64,000 nucleotides of DNA from an uncultured Chlorobiota bacterium (GTDB taxonomy: Bacteria > Bacteroidota > Ignavibacteria > UBA10030 > UBA6906), in NCBI GenBank assembly GCA_900696645.1, contig CAADGV010000004.1:97140-161139 (forward strand), written 5' to 3'. Shown here piece after piece: positions 14,143 through 24,400 of this stretch. Position 1 is the stretch's first letter, and every line of letters begins with the position of its first letter. The notes under the pieces are model-generated. The model did no database searches and had not been told where the DNA came from. It saw nothing but the letters and a program-made list of their open reading frames with translations. The position numbers and the translations under genes were made by a program.

Positions 14143-16233
14143 CTATTTCAACAAGATCATCGTTTTGGTCTGCCGGCGCCCGGCCGCGTCGAGAGTATAG
14201 TAGTACACGCCGCTTGCCAGACCCGTGGCATTGAAGACTGCTTCGTATCGGCCGGCCGGCAGCATTTCGTCCACCAACGTGGCAACTTCGCTGCCGAGCA
14301 GATTGTACACCCGCAGGGATGTATAGCCACGCATCTCAACAAAGAATCTGATCGTCGTAGTCGGATTGAACGGATTGGGATAGTTCTGCTCAACCGCAAA
14401 ACGGCCGGGAACGTTTACTCCCATTTCTTTGACTGATGTCAATTGCGAAAAGGGCCTTCGCCATGCCCCGTTGCCGTTCGTCCCTGTCATCAAATCGCTT
14501 CCGCTGATTATAAGCGATTGAATTGACGTGTTAGTAAGTCCGGTGTTTGCAGGAGCCCAGTTTGCCCCCGTATTTGTGGAAACGAAAACACCGAGCGACG
14601 TGCCCGCAACAATTGTTGAGCCCGATGCCAAAAGAGTCCGGACATTTGTTCCCGTCAGTCCTGAATTTGATGAAGCCCAGTTTGTTCCGCTGTTTGTGGA
14701 AATGAAGACTCCGCCATTCGAAGTTCCCGCAAAGATTGCCGTGCCGTTTGATGCAAGAGTCTGCACAACTAACGATGTCAATCCGGTATTCGAGACAGCC
14801 CAGTTCTGACCGGTGTTTGATGAAATGAAGATTCCTCCGTTTGTTCCCGCAAGAACGTTCGAACCGGCAAGAAGCAATGCGCTGACAGTCGCGTTCGTCA
14901 AACCCGAATTCGATGCAGCCCAGTTTGCTCCGCCGTTCGTTGAACGGTAAATGCCGCTACTCTGACTGATCCCGGCAATGATCGTCGTGCCCGTTACCGC
15001 CAATGCTCGTACGTCTCCTGAAAATGCAAGGCCTGTTCCCGAGAAGCTCCACGTTGCGCCACCATCGGTCGAGCGATGCACACCTCCTGCCGATGTAACA
15101 GTTCCGAGAAGCATGTCGGTCCCGTTTTGCGCCAAGGAAAAGACTCCTCCTCCAAAATTCTTCACCGGAAGCCACATTGTTCCGTTGTTCGTGGTTCGAT
15201 ATAACGCCCCGTCCGAATTGCCAGCAAAGAGGTTTGGCCCGTTTACAAGAAATGCATTTACAAATGTATTGATATAACCATCGTTCCTCTCAACCCAATT
15301 TGCACCGAGATCAGTCGAACGATAGATGCCGGCTTTGTCTCCGTTGTTTCCCATCCCCACAACAAGAGTTGTTCCAAGAACACCAAGCGAGCGCGTGTTG
15401 TTTGTTGGCGGGATGCCGGCATTCGCGCTGTTCCACGTTAAGCCCGCATCAGTTGAACGCATTACGCCGCCGAGTGTCGCTTGAAATGCATCGGTGCCGA
15501 TGACAGCAAGAGCAAGAGTAATGTCAATTCCTCCTCCGCTCCAATTCGCCCCATCGTTCGTCGAACGGAATACGCCGCCACCTTGAGTGCCTGCAAGGAG
15601 AACCCCGTTTACAACGGCAAGAGTATTGATAAGCGGACTTGTTAAACCGGCATTCGACTGCGTCCATGTGGTGCCGTTGTTTGTTGATCGATAAACTCCT
15701 CCCGAACTCGTTCCAGCGAAGAGGATGGATCCGATGGACGCGAATGATGAAATACCGAAAGCGTTGTTCCCCAAACCCGCGGTGTCAAGCTGCCAGCCCG
15801 TCCCTGCATCCGTCGAACGGTAAAGTCCGAAGCCGGTACCGGCAAACACTGACCCATTAAACACGAAAACTGCGGGCACGGAGCTGTTCACCATTCCGGT
15901 TGCGGATAATGACCACGAATTTCCGTCATTTGTTGATTTGTAGACGCGCGAAGATGTACCTGCGTAAAGATTCGCTCCGTCGGTGGCCAATGACCGCACT
16001 TGTGTGCCCATCGGCAAACCCGATCCCGACCATACCCAATTATCGCCGTTGTTCGTTGACTTGAATACTCCACCTGCAAAGGATCCAGCATAAATTGTCG
16101 AGCCGACAGAAACGAACGACATCGGGTAGCCTCCTTCGGGGCCGGAGGTTTGAACCCATTGCGCCCCGGCTGATTTGACGAGGAGAGAGAATGCAAACAG
16201 CAACGCAGCGCGTATTGCAGAATGCTTCGACAT
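14143..16233 (-). CDS. Secreted BNR/Ycf48-like beta-propeller protein with sorting domain
   Basis: 696 residues with a signal peptide ending AGAQ, then about thirteen repeats of roughly 45 residues. Each carries the signature (V/I/L)(F/Y)xSTNxGxxW, for example VFKSTNNGDNW, VYRSTNNGTTW and VFVSTNTGANW, typical of BNR/sortilin-type or photosystem-assembly propellers. Thirteen units suggest two stacked propellers. The end is the sorting domain with EQNYPNPFNPTTTIRF, ending RQTKTMILLK. AAGGAG lies 6 nt before the ATG. It is probably a surface-bound or released protein; enzymatic sialidase residues were not seen. The gene follows the HK/RR pair on the same strand but is separated from it by a REP-like doublet. 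Confidence 0.88.
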   Translation of the reverse strand: MSKHSAIRAALLFAFSLLVKSAGAQWVQTSGPEGGYPMSFVSVGSTIYAGSFAGGVFKSTNNGDNWVWSGSGLPMGTQVRSLATDGANLYAGTSSRVYKSTNDGNSWSLSATGMVNSSVPAVFVFNGSVFAGTGFGLYRSTDAGTGWQLDTAGLGNNAFGISSFASIGSILFAGTSSGGVYRSTNNGTTWTQSNAGLTSPLINTLAVVNGVLLAGTQGGGVFRSTNDGANWSGGGIDITLALAVIGTDAFQATLGGVMRSTDAGLTWNSANAGIPPTNNTRSLGVLGTTLVVGMGNNGDKAGIYRSTDLGANWVERNDGYINTFVNAFLVNGPNLFAGNSDGALYRTTNNGTMWLPVKNFGGGVFSLAQNGTDMLLGTVTSAGGVHRSTDGGATWSFSGTGLAFSGDVRALAVTGTTIIAGISQSSGIYRSTNGGANWAASNSGLTNATVSALLLAGSNVLAGTNGGIFISSNTGQNWAVSNTGLTSLVVQTLASNGTAIFAGTSNGGVFISTNSGTNWASSNSGLTGTNVRTLLASGSTIVAGTSLGVFVSTNTGANWAPANTGLTNTSIQSLIISGSDLMTGTNGNGAWRRPFSQLTSVKEMGVNVPGRFAVEQNYPNPFNPTTTIRFFVEMRGYTSLRVYNLLGSEVATLVDEMLPAGRYEAVFNATGLASGVYYYTLDAAGRRQTKTMILLK

Positions 16234-16361
16234 GTGATACTCCTTAAATGTGAATGAAGGGATGGGATTCTGATTGGAAGAAATGTATTACGAAACGGAG
16301 GGTTGGTTCAATGACTCAAGTGAGTCATTCTTGCATTGTGGAATTTGACGGAGGGTAATTT

Positions 16362-16418
16362 GTAGAACGAATCTCCAATTCGTTCAGACAAGGATGGCGA
16401 GACGGAGTCTCGCGCTAC
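16362..16418. repeat. Head-to-head pair of REP-like hairpins (REPIN-like)
   Basis: The left unit (plus strand, 16362-16383) is GTAG, A, ACGAATC-TCC-AATTCGT, with one mismatch at the loop edge. The right unit (minus strand, 16397-16418) is GTAG, C, GCGAGAC-TCC-GTCTCGC, perfect. They face each other across 13 nt. The TAG of the right GTAG is also the stop codon of the response regulator gene ending at 16415. Confidence 0.65.
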
Positions 16419-17047
16419 ACAAGGCCCTGCTTAATCGCCTTGGCGACAGCTTGCGACTTCGAGTGAACGTGAAGCTTTTCGTAGATGTGCTTGATGTGAT
16501 TGCGGACGGTTTCGGGGCTGATGAACAGCTTGTCGCCAATCTCGCGGCTGTCTAAACCAAGAACAAGCTGCTGAAGGATTTCCGATTCCCGCTTCGTCAG
16601 CGAGTAATTCTCCTTACCGCTTGGCGCAAAGTGCTTGAACAGTTCGATAACACGGCGCGCAATGTAGGGCGTCATCGGAGTCCCGCCTGCAGCAGCATCC
16701 TGAATTGCGCTCAAAACCTGAGTTGGCGGAGTCTTTTTCAGAATGTAGCCGTCGGCGCCGTTCACGATTGCACGAAACACATTTTCGTCATCATCAAACA
16801 CCGTGAGCATGATGATGTAGGCGGAAGGCATGAGATGCTTCAATTCCGCGATGCCCTCTGTGCCCGACCTCCCCGGCAAATGAATATCCAGCAGAAGTAC
16901 ATCCGCTCCGGGCAAATCCGCAGCCGCTTCTTCGACGCTGGAAAACGACCCTGCACATGTGAATCCCTCAGTGAAATTGAGAACGTGAACGAGTCCCTCG
17001 CGGAAATCGTCATGATCCTCTATGATTGCTACCCTGATCGGCGTCAT
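16415..17047 (-). CDS. NarL/FixJ-family response regulator
   Basis: 210 residues from the ATG at 17047 (MTPIRVAIIEDH). The receiver domain has acidic pocket E10/D11, phospho-acceptor D54 in LLLDIHLPG, the T in MLTVFDDD and K in GYILKKTPP. The C-terminal LuxR-type helix-turn-helix has LTKRESEILQQLVLG and ISPETVRNHIKHIYEKLHVH. It is the cognate partner of the propeller histidine kinase 55 nt upstream and should bind DNA when phosphorylated. The frame is open to 17089, but the extra residues do not resemble a receiver start. Targets are unknown; the neighbouring secreted-protein genes are candidates. Confidence 0.93.
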   Translation of the reverse strand: MTPIRVAIIEDHDDFREGLVHVLNFTEGFTCAGSFSSVEEAAADLPGADVLLLDIHLPGRSGTEGIAELKHLMPSAYIIMLTVFDDDENVFRAIVNGADGYILKKTPPTQVLSAIQDAAAGGTPMTPYIARRVIELFKHFAPSGKENYSLTKRESEILQQLVLGLDSREIGDKLFISPETVRNHIKHIYEKLHVHSKSQAVAKAIKQGLV

Positions 17048-17102
17048 GATGGTTGGATAGAAATTCGCAAAACGTGAGCGCGCATTCAATGACCCGTTTG
17101 AG

Positions 17103-20100
17103 TCATTCCTTCTTGCCTGTCGTTGACCCGGCTCGTTGAGCGGGCAGGCACCCCTTCAGCCTCACAATCGTTCCCGACGGGTTTGCCTGTTCGAAGAAAA
17201 GTTCTGCGTGAACTTCATCCGCCCTTTTCGTCATATTGCGCAAGCCGTGCCCGCGTTTTGTCAGAGTTAAAGATTCTTCAGGCGAAGGCATTCCCTTTCC
17301 ATTGTCAGCAATGGCCAGTTCGTAACAACTGTCGGTCACAGCAAATTCAACGCGGATAGCTGAGGCGCCGGCATGTCGCACGGCATTCGACAACGCTTCT
17401 TTGAAGATGAGATAGATGTTCCGCCGAACATCTTCGGCCAGTGTGAAGCTTTCTACGTTTTCGGCAAGAGCAACCTCATATTTGATTTGGTTTGTCCTGC
17501 AGAGATCGGCGGTGGTCAGACGTATGCGGGCAAGCAGACTTTCAAGTGTGTCGTGCTTCGGCGAAACCGACCACACGATGTCGCTCATTGCTTCCTCCGC
17601 TTCCGTCAGAAGAGAACTCGTTTTGTCGAGAAATTCTTTCGATTGTGCCGGAATATCCTTGAGTTGCCCCTTTACCGATTCAATAAAGAAACCGGCGCTA
17701 CCGACAGTGGAGGCAAGATCATCATGTAAATCGCGGGCAATACGCTCACGTGTCCGCAGGCGTTCTTCCTGGATCTCCTTCTCCCGCTCAAGCTGGCGGA
17801 TTCGTTTTTTCAGCTTCTGCGTCGAGATGAAGCGAACTGTTCCGCCAAACGTGACGACGCCCAAACCGGCCATCAATCCAATAAACCAACCGGTTCGCCA
17901 AAACGGGGGGACAATCGTGACATTGATCGATGTTGCTGCCTCATTCCATACACCATCGTTGTTACACACCTTCACCCGAAACACATACTCACCCGGGTCG
18001 AGATTTGTGTAACGCGCCTCCCTCCGTTTTCCGCAGAACACCCATCCCTTGTCGAACCCTTCCATCATGTACGCGTACCGGTTCTCCTGCGGATTGGTAA
18101 ACTCGAGCCCGGCAAACTCGAACGAGAAAACCGATTCGTCGTACGACAAACTGACGTCTTCGGCTACCGAGATATCCTCATCGAGGTGTGCGGGCTGGTC
18201 GAATTTCTTGAAGCGTGTAAGCACGACTTTCGGCAGAACAGGATTATCCCTTACACTATCAGGAAAGAACGCATTGAAGCCATTCACGCCGCCGAAGAAC
18301 ATCTCTCCTTCCGGAGTCTGAAAAAAAGTGTTGGTATTGAATTCGGAGGATTGTAACCCGTCATGCACAGCATAGTTGCGGAACCGGGGGTTTTCAGGAT
18401 CAGCGGCTGCCATCCTGGAGAGGCCTCGATTTGTGCTGATCCACAAATTCCGGTGATGGTCCATCAACACACCATAAACAAAATCATTCGGCAATCCGTC
18501 CGCACTCCCGTACCGTCGCCATGATTCCTTGATGGGGTCAAACCGGTTCAACCCATCTTCCGTCCCGATCCAAAGAATACCATCAGGGTCAATGCAGATC
18601 GTTTTCACGGAATTGTGTGAGATGGAATTTGCATTGCGGGGATGAGATTTGTACTGCTTGACAAGGTGTCCCTCCGGGGAAAACCTCAACAGTCCGATTC
18701 CCAGCGACCCGCACCAAATGCCGTTCCGGTCGGCGGCAAAACACAGCGCGCTCGGCGCAACGTAGGATGTATCTATACGATCGAGTGTAAGCACGTTTTC
18801 GACAACATCGCGTTTGCGATCATAGCGAAGCACGCTGGTGGCCGAGCCAATCCACACATCTCCCGACGAATCTTCACAGAAGGCAGTGATAATCCGGCCT
18901 CTTGTATCATCGCGAGTAATGCCGCGAAACTCATACTTTCTGAACCGATTCGTTGAAGCGTCAGAACGATACAGCCCTTTCATCGTTCCGATCCACACGA
19001 ACCCGCGACTGTCTTCAAACAGCGCGAAGACACTATTGGCGCTACCTTCTCCTGAACCTGAGAATTCGTCGTAGAACCGTTTGACGTTTCCGTTTCTTCG
19101 GTCAAGAACAGCAACACCCTGATTGTACATTCCGAGCCACACACGATTGTTCCGGTCGACCATCAGAGCTTTGAAGAAGTTGTCTCCCGTATCCTTCCTT
19201 CGTGATGGAGGGAGAAGAATGTGTTTGAACTTGTTGCGGTGAGGATCAATCTTGACAACCCCGGCCCCGTCATATCCAACCCAAATCAAACCGGAACGAT
19301 CGCGGTAGATCGAAGCAACTTTGTCATAGAACGTATTTGTTGGAGAATGCGGAACAACCCGCGTGAACTCATCTCTTTTCTCGTCAAAAACATTCAGTCC
19401 GCCAGAAGTTGTACCAACCCACAATCTGCCTTCTTCGTCAGCACACAACGTTTTTATGAAATCGCTGCTTACAGAACGGGGATTCTTCGGATCGTGCATC
19501 CATCGCCGCCACGAATTGTTGGCCTTTGAGTACGCATACAGGCCCGTTGCCGCAGCAGCACTTCCCAGCCAGACTACGCCGGAGCCATCGACATAGAGAG
19601 TTGGTGATGCTGTAGGGTACCTCTCAGGAAAAGGAATCTTCACAAAACGTTTTGTTGAATACTCGTATTGCATCAGCAGATCGGAACAGGTAAGCCACAC
19701 ATTTCCAGCTTCATCTGCACAATGTGCCCGCAACGCCAGGCCCTCGTCCTTCCGCCCGAAATCAGCAGCACGGTATTCACGAAATGTGTCCGTCGATGGA
19801 TTGAGCACTGTCAATCTCCTGCTTGAAGTTACCCAGATCTTGCCGTCGCCATCTTCAGCAAGAGAATAGATGAGGGTATTGAGACGGGCTGAACGATAGG
19901 AGGGATCGTCGGGGAGGTACGTGAACGTTTCCGTCCGACGGTCAAAGCGGTGAAGTCCCTCCAGCGTACCGACCCAGATCGTTCCGTGTCGATCTTCAAG
20001 CAATGACCAGACAGTATTGCTTCTCAGTGACGTGGAATCGCTCGCATCGTGCCGGTAGACTTTGAATGTGTATCCGTCAAACCGGTTCAGCCCGTCGGCA

Positions 20101-20285
20101 GTACCGAACCACATGAACCCTTGACTATCCTGCATGATGCACCAGATGGAGCTTTGCGAGAGGCCGTCTTCGACGGAGTAGGTTTGGATTCGGTGGTCGC
20201 GAATGTTGAATTGGGCTAATGTTTCTTGACGCGTAAAGAGAACGCCAACAAGCAGACTCGCCCGTGCAACCAGTGCCAGCGCCAT
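17103..20285 (-). CDS. Two-component propeller sensor histidine kinase (Reg_prop, Y_Y_Y, HisKA_3)
   Basis: About 1060 residues. After a signal/anchor segment (ALVARASLLVGVLF) come many Reg_prop repeats with WFGTADGLNRFD, WVGTLEGLHRFD and WIGTEDGLNRFD signatures, forming a periplasmic double propeller. A Y_Y_Y domain (near NRYAYMMEGFDKGWVF) and one transmembrane helix (WFIGLMAGLGVVTFGG) follow, then a coiled coil, the HisKA_3 dimerisation box RIARDLHDDLAS with the phospho-histidine around residue 850, and an HATPase domain (KEALSNAVRHA, DNGKGM, GHGLRNM). The chosen ATG at 20285 has GGAG close upstream; a GTG at 20408 would add 41 unlikely residues. Such sensors often detect polysaccharide fragments in Bacteroidota. 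There is no fused DNA-binding domain; the separate regulator downstream supplies it. Confidence 0.92.
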   Translation of the reverse strand: MALALVARASLLVGVLFTRQETLAQFNIRDHRIQTYSVEDGLSQSSIWCIMQDSQGFMWFGTADGLNRFDGYTFKVYRHDASDSTSLRSNTVWSLLEDRHGTIWVGTLEGLHRFDRRTETFTYLPDDPSYRSARLNTLIYSLAEDGDGKIWVTSSRRLTVLNPSTDTFREYRAADFGRKDEGLALRAHCADEAGNVWLTCSDLLMQYEYSTKRFVKIPFPERYPTASPTLYVDGSGVVWLGSAAAATGLYAYSKANNSWRRWMHDPKNPRSVSSDFIKTLCADEEGRLWVGTTSGGLNVFDEKRDEFTRVVPHSPTNTFYDKVASIYRDRSGLIWVGYDGAGVVKIDPHRNKFKHILLPPSRRKDTGDNFFKALMVDRNNRVWLGMYNQGVAVLDRRNGNVKRFYDEFSGSGEGSANSVFALFEDSRGFVWIGTMKGLYRSDASTNRFRKYEFRGITRDDTRGRIITAFCEDSSGDVWIGSATSVLRYDRKRDVVENVLTLDRIDTSYVAPSALCFAADRNGIWCGSLGIGLLRFSPEGHLVKQYKSHPRNANSISHNSVKTICIDPDGILWIGTEDGLNRFDPIKESWRRYGSADGLPNDFVYGVLMDHHRNLWISTNRGLSRMAAADPENPRFRNYAVHDGLQSSEFNTNTFFQTPEGEMFFGGVNGFNAFFPDSVRDNPVLPKVVLTRFKKFDQPAHLDEDISVAEDVSLSYDESVFSFEFAGLEFTNPQENRYAYMMEGFDKGWVFCGKRREARYTNLDPGEYVFRVKVCNNDGVWNEAATSINVTIVPPFWRTGWFIGLMAGLGVVTFGGTVRFISTQKLKKRIRQLEREKEIQEERLRTRERIARDLHDDLASTVGSAGFFIESVKGQLKDIPAQSKEFLDKTSSLLTEAEEAMSDIVWSVSPKHDTLESLLARIRLTTADLCRTNQIKYEVALAENVESFTLAEDVRRNIYLIFKEALSNAVRHAGASAIRVEFAVTDSCYELAIADNGKGMPSPEESLTLTKRGHGLRNMTKRADEVHAELFFEQANPSGTIVRLKGCLPAQRAGSTTGKKE

Positions 20286-20554
20286 GCGCTCCGAATCCGA
20301 GTTGAGTTGGGTAAAAGGTGGAAAGTGCGGAGCTAAAGTAGGGAGAGAAGCGAGCAAATGCAAGAACTGCCTTCTCGGCAGAATCCCCCGGTAACGATGA
20401 GGATTCACATCTTGGGGTCACTTTTTCCCTCAGCAAGGTCAGATTTACCCGGTCAGAACCAAGGCTTGCCAAAAGCGACATATTCTTGAAAGCAAAACAA
20501 TGGCACGGTGTGGGAGTAGTCGATGGTCGGGAACACTCAGGAGGAAACCACTAA

Positions 20555-20743
20555 ATGAAACGTAGTGAAAAAGCACTTCTTGCGCTTCTCTGCACAATTC
20601 TCTTGCTTGCCATTTTTTCGACACGAGTCTCGGGAACAACTACTCAGAACGATGCGCCGTCGAAGACAGTATTGGAATCTGAAAAGCGCGATGATAGTCC
20701 TCACCGTCATTCAAAAATGAAGGCGAATACTCTGTTTCCTTGA
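20555..20743 (+). CDS. Possible small exported peptide (62 aa)
   Basis: An ATG with an AGGAGG ribosome site about 9 nt upstream opens a 62-residue frame. It has a basic N-terminus (MKRSEK), a hydrophobic core (LLALLCTILLLAIFS) and a polar, charged tail rich in D, K, S and H. It looks like a signal peptide or a single-helix membrane peptide. It lies on the opposite strand between two sensor-regulator pairs and ends 8 nt from the convergent regulator gene. No family was recognised. The strong ribosome site and sensible composition support it, but short length leaves doubt. Confidence 0.5.
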   Translation: MKRSEKALLALLCTILLLAIFSTRVSGTTTQNDAPSKTVLESEKRDDSPHRHSKMKANTLFP

Positions 20744-20750
20744 TCCGGCG

Positions 20751-21428
20751 CTACACCAACCCCCGGTCGAGCGCCACTCGAACTGCAAGCGCGCGCGAAT
20801 GTACGTGCAGCTTCTTGTAGATATTCTTGATGTGAGTCTTGACGGTATGAGGTGAGATGAAGAGCTTCTTTGCAAGAGTTTGATAGGTTTCGCCGTGAAC
20901 GAGTCCCTGCAACAATTCAAGTTCACGTTCGGATAGGTCGAACTCAACCGGCGCGGGCGCGGGAATGCTTACTTTTGAATTGCCTACAGATTTCTCGCGA
21001 AGAAACGACAATACTGTACGGGCAATTGATTGCGACATGGGCGCGCCGCCTGCATGCAATTCCCTGATGGCATCAACAACCTTCTCAATCGGGTCGTCTT
21101 TCAACAAATAACCGGCGGCACCGGCCTGGATTGCATGGAAGATTTTTACTTCGTCTTCAAATACGGTAAACATCATGATCTCTGCTTCGGGGAATAACTC
21201 TTTGGCGGCTATTGTGGTTTCGATGCCGCTCATTCCCGGAAGCTCGATGTCCATAAGAACGATGTCGGGAATCTGGCTGGGAGGCAGTTTGCGCAATCCT
21301 GAGAGCGCCCCCTCCCCTGACGCGTAAGTCGCAACAAGCTTGATGTCTTCGAAGAACTCGAACTGTTCTTCGAAGCGTTTCCGCAATGATGAATTATCCT
21401 CAACAAATGCAACTTTTATGATATTCAT
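20751..21428 (-). CDS. NarL/FixJ-family response regulator
   Basis: 225 residues: the receiver domain has E10/D11, phospho-acceptor D60 in VLMDIELPGMSG, MFTVFEDE and K in GYLLKDDP. The C-terminal LuxR helix-turn-helix has LSERELELLQGLVHG and ISPHTVKTHIKNIYKKLHVH. It lies 70 nt after the propeller kinase gene at 21499-24540 and is its likely partner. It is a clear paralogue of the regulator at 16415-17047, with near-identical recognition-helix wording, so the two pairs may have arisen by duplication and may cross-talk. Confidence 0.93.
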   Translation of the reverse strand: MNIIKVAFVEDNSSLRKRFEEQFEFFEDIKLVATYASGEGALSGLRKLPPSQIPDIVLMDIELPGMSGIETTIAAKELFPEAEIMMFTVFEDEVKIFHAIQAGAAGYLLKDDPIEKVVDAIRELHAGGAPMSQSIARTVLSFLREKSVGNSKVSIPAPAPVEFDLSERELELLQGLVHGETYQTLAKKLFISPHTVKTHIKNIYKKLHVHSRALAVRVALDRGLV

Positions 21429-21498
21429 AGTGATTGAAGTTGCTGATTCATCAAAAAACCTTCAATACCCCAAAGGCGGTATTTCCGGTACGACTTGC

Positions 21499-24400
21499 TC
21501 ACCTCGCAACGCCTTCGTCGGGAACACGAACGGGGATTTCGAATTTCGCCTCCGTGCCTCGTCCGCTTGACTCAACCGAAAACGAGCCACCCAATTCTTC
21601 CGCCCGCCTGCGCATATTGGTTACGCCGTTCCCTTCGAGTGAACCACCTGTCGTCCGTTGCATGCCGGTACCATTATCCTTCACTGAAATACAGAATCTG
21701 TCGGGACTTGAGGAATTCAATGTCACGGATATGTACGATGCACGCGCATGCTTCATGCAGTTCGTCAGTGCTTCCTGCACAAAGCGGAAACAATTGAGAG
21801 CCTGTGTCGGGCTCAGTTCAATCGCTGGATTGCTCGAGAATTCAAAATTCAGTTCTGTCGCATCCTGCAATTCCATTTGCCTGCGTGAGTATGCTTCGAC
21901 TTCGGAAGCAAACCGGTCGAGAGTCATTGACTGGGTTTTCATTGCCCAGATTGTTTCGCGGAGTTGCAGCATACTTGATCGGGCATCCTGTTGCAGAGCT
22001 TTCAGCAGACGCTGTGCACGGGTTTCCGTGGGGGGCGAGTATTTTCCCACAAGATCAAGTCCTGAAATAATATTCACAAGCTGAGCCCCGACATGATCAT
22101 GCAGGTCTCTGGAAATTCTCTCGCGTTCTTCCTGAATTGCCCGCTCACGTTCCAATTCCTCCACCTTCTTCCTCAATTTTCTGACCGAAACATACCGGAC
22201 AATCCCTCCAAATGTTCCGGCCGCGAGAAGAACCATTGAACCAATAAACCACCACCGCTTCCAGAAAGGAGGCAGAATAGTGAACGAAATAGTCGCCGGA
22301 GAAGCCGAGATAACATTGTTGCCGTTGATTGCCAGAACGGAGAATGTATACTCGCCGTCATTCAAGTTGCGGTAACGAACCTCCCGGTCTTTTGTTAGCC
22401 GCGACCAATCCTCTTCGAGCGGTTCAAGCCTGAAACGATAGCGAACATCTTCCTCATCCAGATAGCTCAACCCGGCGAAACTGACGCTGATGTTGTTCTG
22501 GTAATGTTCGAGATGTATCGGCTGAGGATGCGGAAGTGTCCGAGTGAGCATATGAGAAAATACCCGCAACGTGTCATTCAGTAATCCTGTGATTCGGACA
22601 CGGGGCGGAATCGTGTTCTGCTCGAGTTGGTCAAGGTCGATTTTAGAAACACCTCCCGTCGTTGCGATCCACAGCGAATTGTCCGAGGAACGATAGTCGG
22701 CTTGCGTAATGCTGGCGGCAGGAGTGGGCCGCAGCATTGACGAACCGAAGGATATCAACTCGCCTTCGCGGAGTTGGTGAAGCGAGCTTTCCGTCAGTAT
22801 CCAGAGCGCATCGTTCAACCCTTTGACCTTTCCCATCCACAACACGGAGTTGCCCTGCAGCCCGGATTTTTCGTTAATCACAGCAACTCTTCCTTTGTGC
22901 ATTCGTGCCAATCCTTTGCCTGTACCGAACCAGATTGTTTCCTCCTCCTCCAACACCGAGTAGATCTCGTGGGATGGAAGTCCCTGTTCCACGGAGAACT
23001 TCTCAAACACCCCATCCCGCAGACGCGAAGCGCCATTGTCGCGAGAAAGAAACCAAAGCGAGTTGTAGCCCTGAACAATTCCCTCGATCATCTGCGATGG
23101 CATCCCATCAGCTACGTCGAGACGACGCGTCCGGCCATTGGTCATGCGATACGTACCCGACCCATACGAACCGCTCCAGCGCACGCCGGCTGAGTCGAAG
23201 CAAATAGCAGAAACTCCGCCGCCGACCCTTAGCCCGTCCTCGCGTCGAAGAATTCTTCGAAACACATCACGCTCATAAGGCCCGTAGAGAAACTCAAAAG
23301 TCCCCACCAGAATTTTGCCTTGCGGGTTTTCGGCAATGGCCCGGACTTCGGCGAACGAACTGTTGCGCAACGAAAGCCGTCCCTCGCGATCCAGCATTCC
23401 CAGAAAGCTGTTGCCGCCAAGCCAGACGTTCTGTTTGGAATCACAAAACACAGCGGAGATGTTTGCGGTGGGAAGTCCCGATTCAATTGTGAAGAAACTG
23501 ATATGATCGTGTGAAAGCCTTTTTGCGCCACCGCCGAAGGTTCCAAGCCACAACGAACCTTCATGATCACGAAGCATTGCCTGCAGGAATTCCGGGACAA
23601 TTCCCTCTTCTTTCTTGTACAAACGCATCGAATCGCCGGAGATTCGGAAAAGCCCGATCCGCGTTGCAGCCCAGATTGTCGAGTCATTTTCTTCGGACAT
23701 GCCGTACACAGTTGGCAGTGAGCCGGGAAGAGAGATGGTCTTTTTCAATCTGACGGAAGCCCCTTTGCCTTCTATCTCAATCACGCCTATGGAATTGAGT
23801 CCGCCCAACCATACCTCGCCGCCTTCCCGAACCAGAACACTTGAGGTGTTTCGACTAAAATGGTGGGAAGCTTGCGGGGGGACTTCAATTGAGTGGGATT
23901 CAATGTGATGATTGTTGGTCGGTGTAATGCGGGTCAACTTTCCTTCACCGACATAGTAGATCACGCCATTGTGCAGAAAAAGAAGCCCGGCATCGCCCGA
24001 TGAACCTGTACTGTCCACTGAGACACTGTCTCCAAAGAGAACGCTCACGCCGCTTTGACTCTGAAGATAAATTCTCCCGAACTTGTCTTCTGTAATTCTG
24101 GAAACAACAGAATCAGGGAGACCATGTTGTGTGGAATACGTTCTGAATTGCCTTCCGTCGAAACTGCAAGCCCCTCCCTTGTAGGTGCCGAACCACATCG
24201 TTCCGTCGGAAGATTGAAAAATGCTGTATATCAGATTTGCCGACAGTCCGTCGAACGTGGAGTAGTTCTTGAAATGATGTCCGTCGTACACCGAAACGCC
24301 GCGATCAGTGCCGAACCACATGAACCCGTCACGATCCTGATACATCGAGAAGATGTAGTTGCTGGCAAGACCAGTTGCTCTGTTGTATGTTCTGAGAGCA

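Noticed and set aside
14500..16100. CRISPR-like periodicity
   Set aside because: The periodic DNA codes for BNR repeats of about 45 residues with variable units; there are no identical short repeats with unique spacers and no cas genes.
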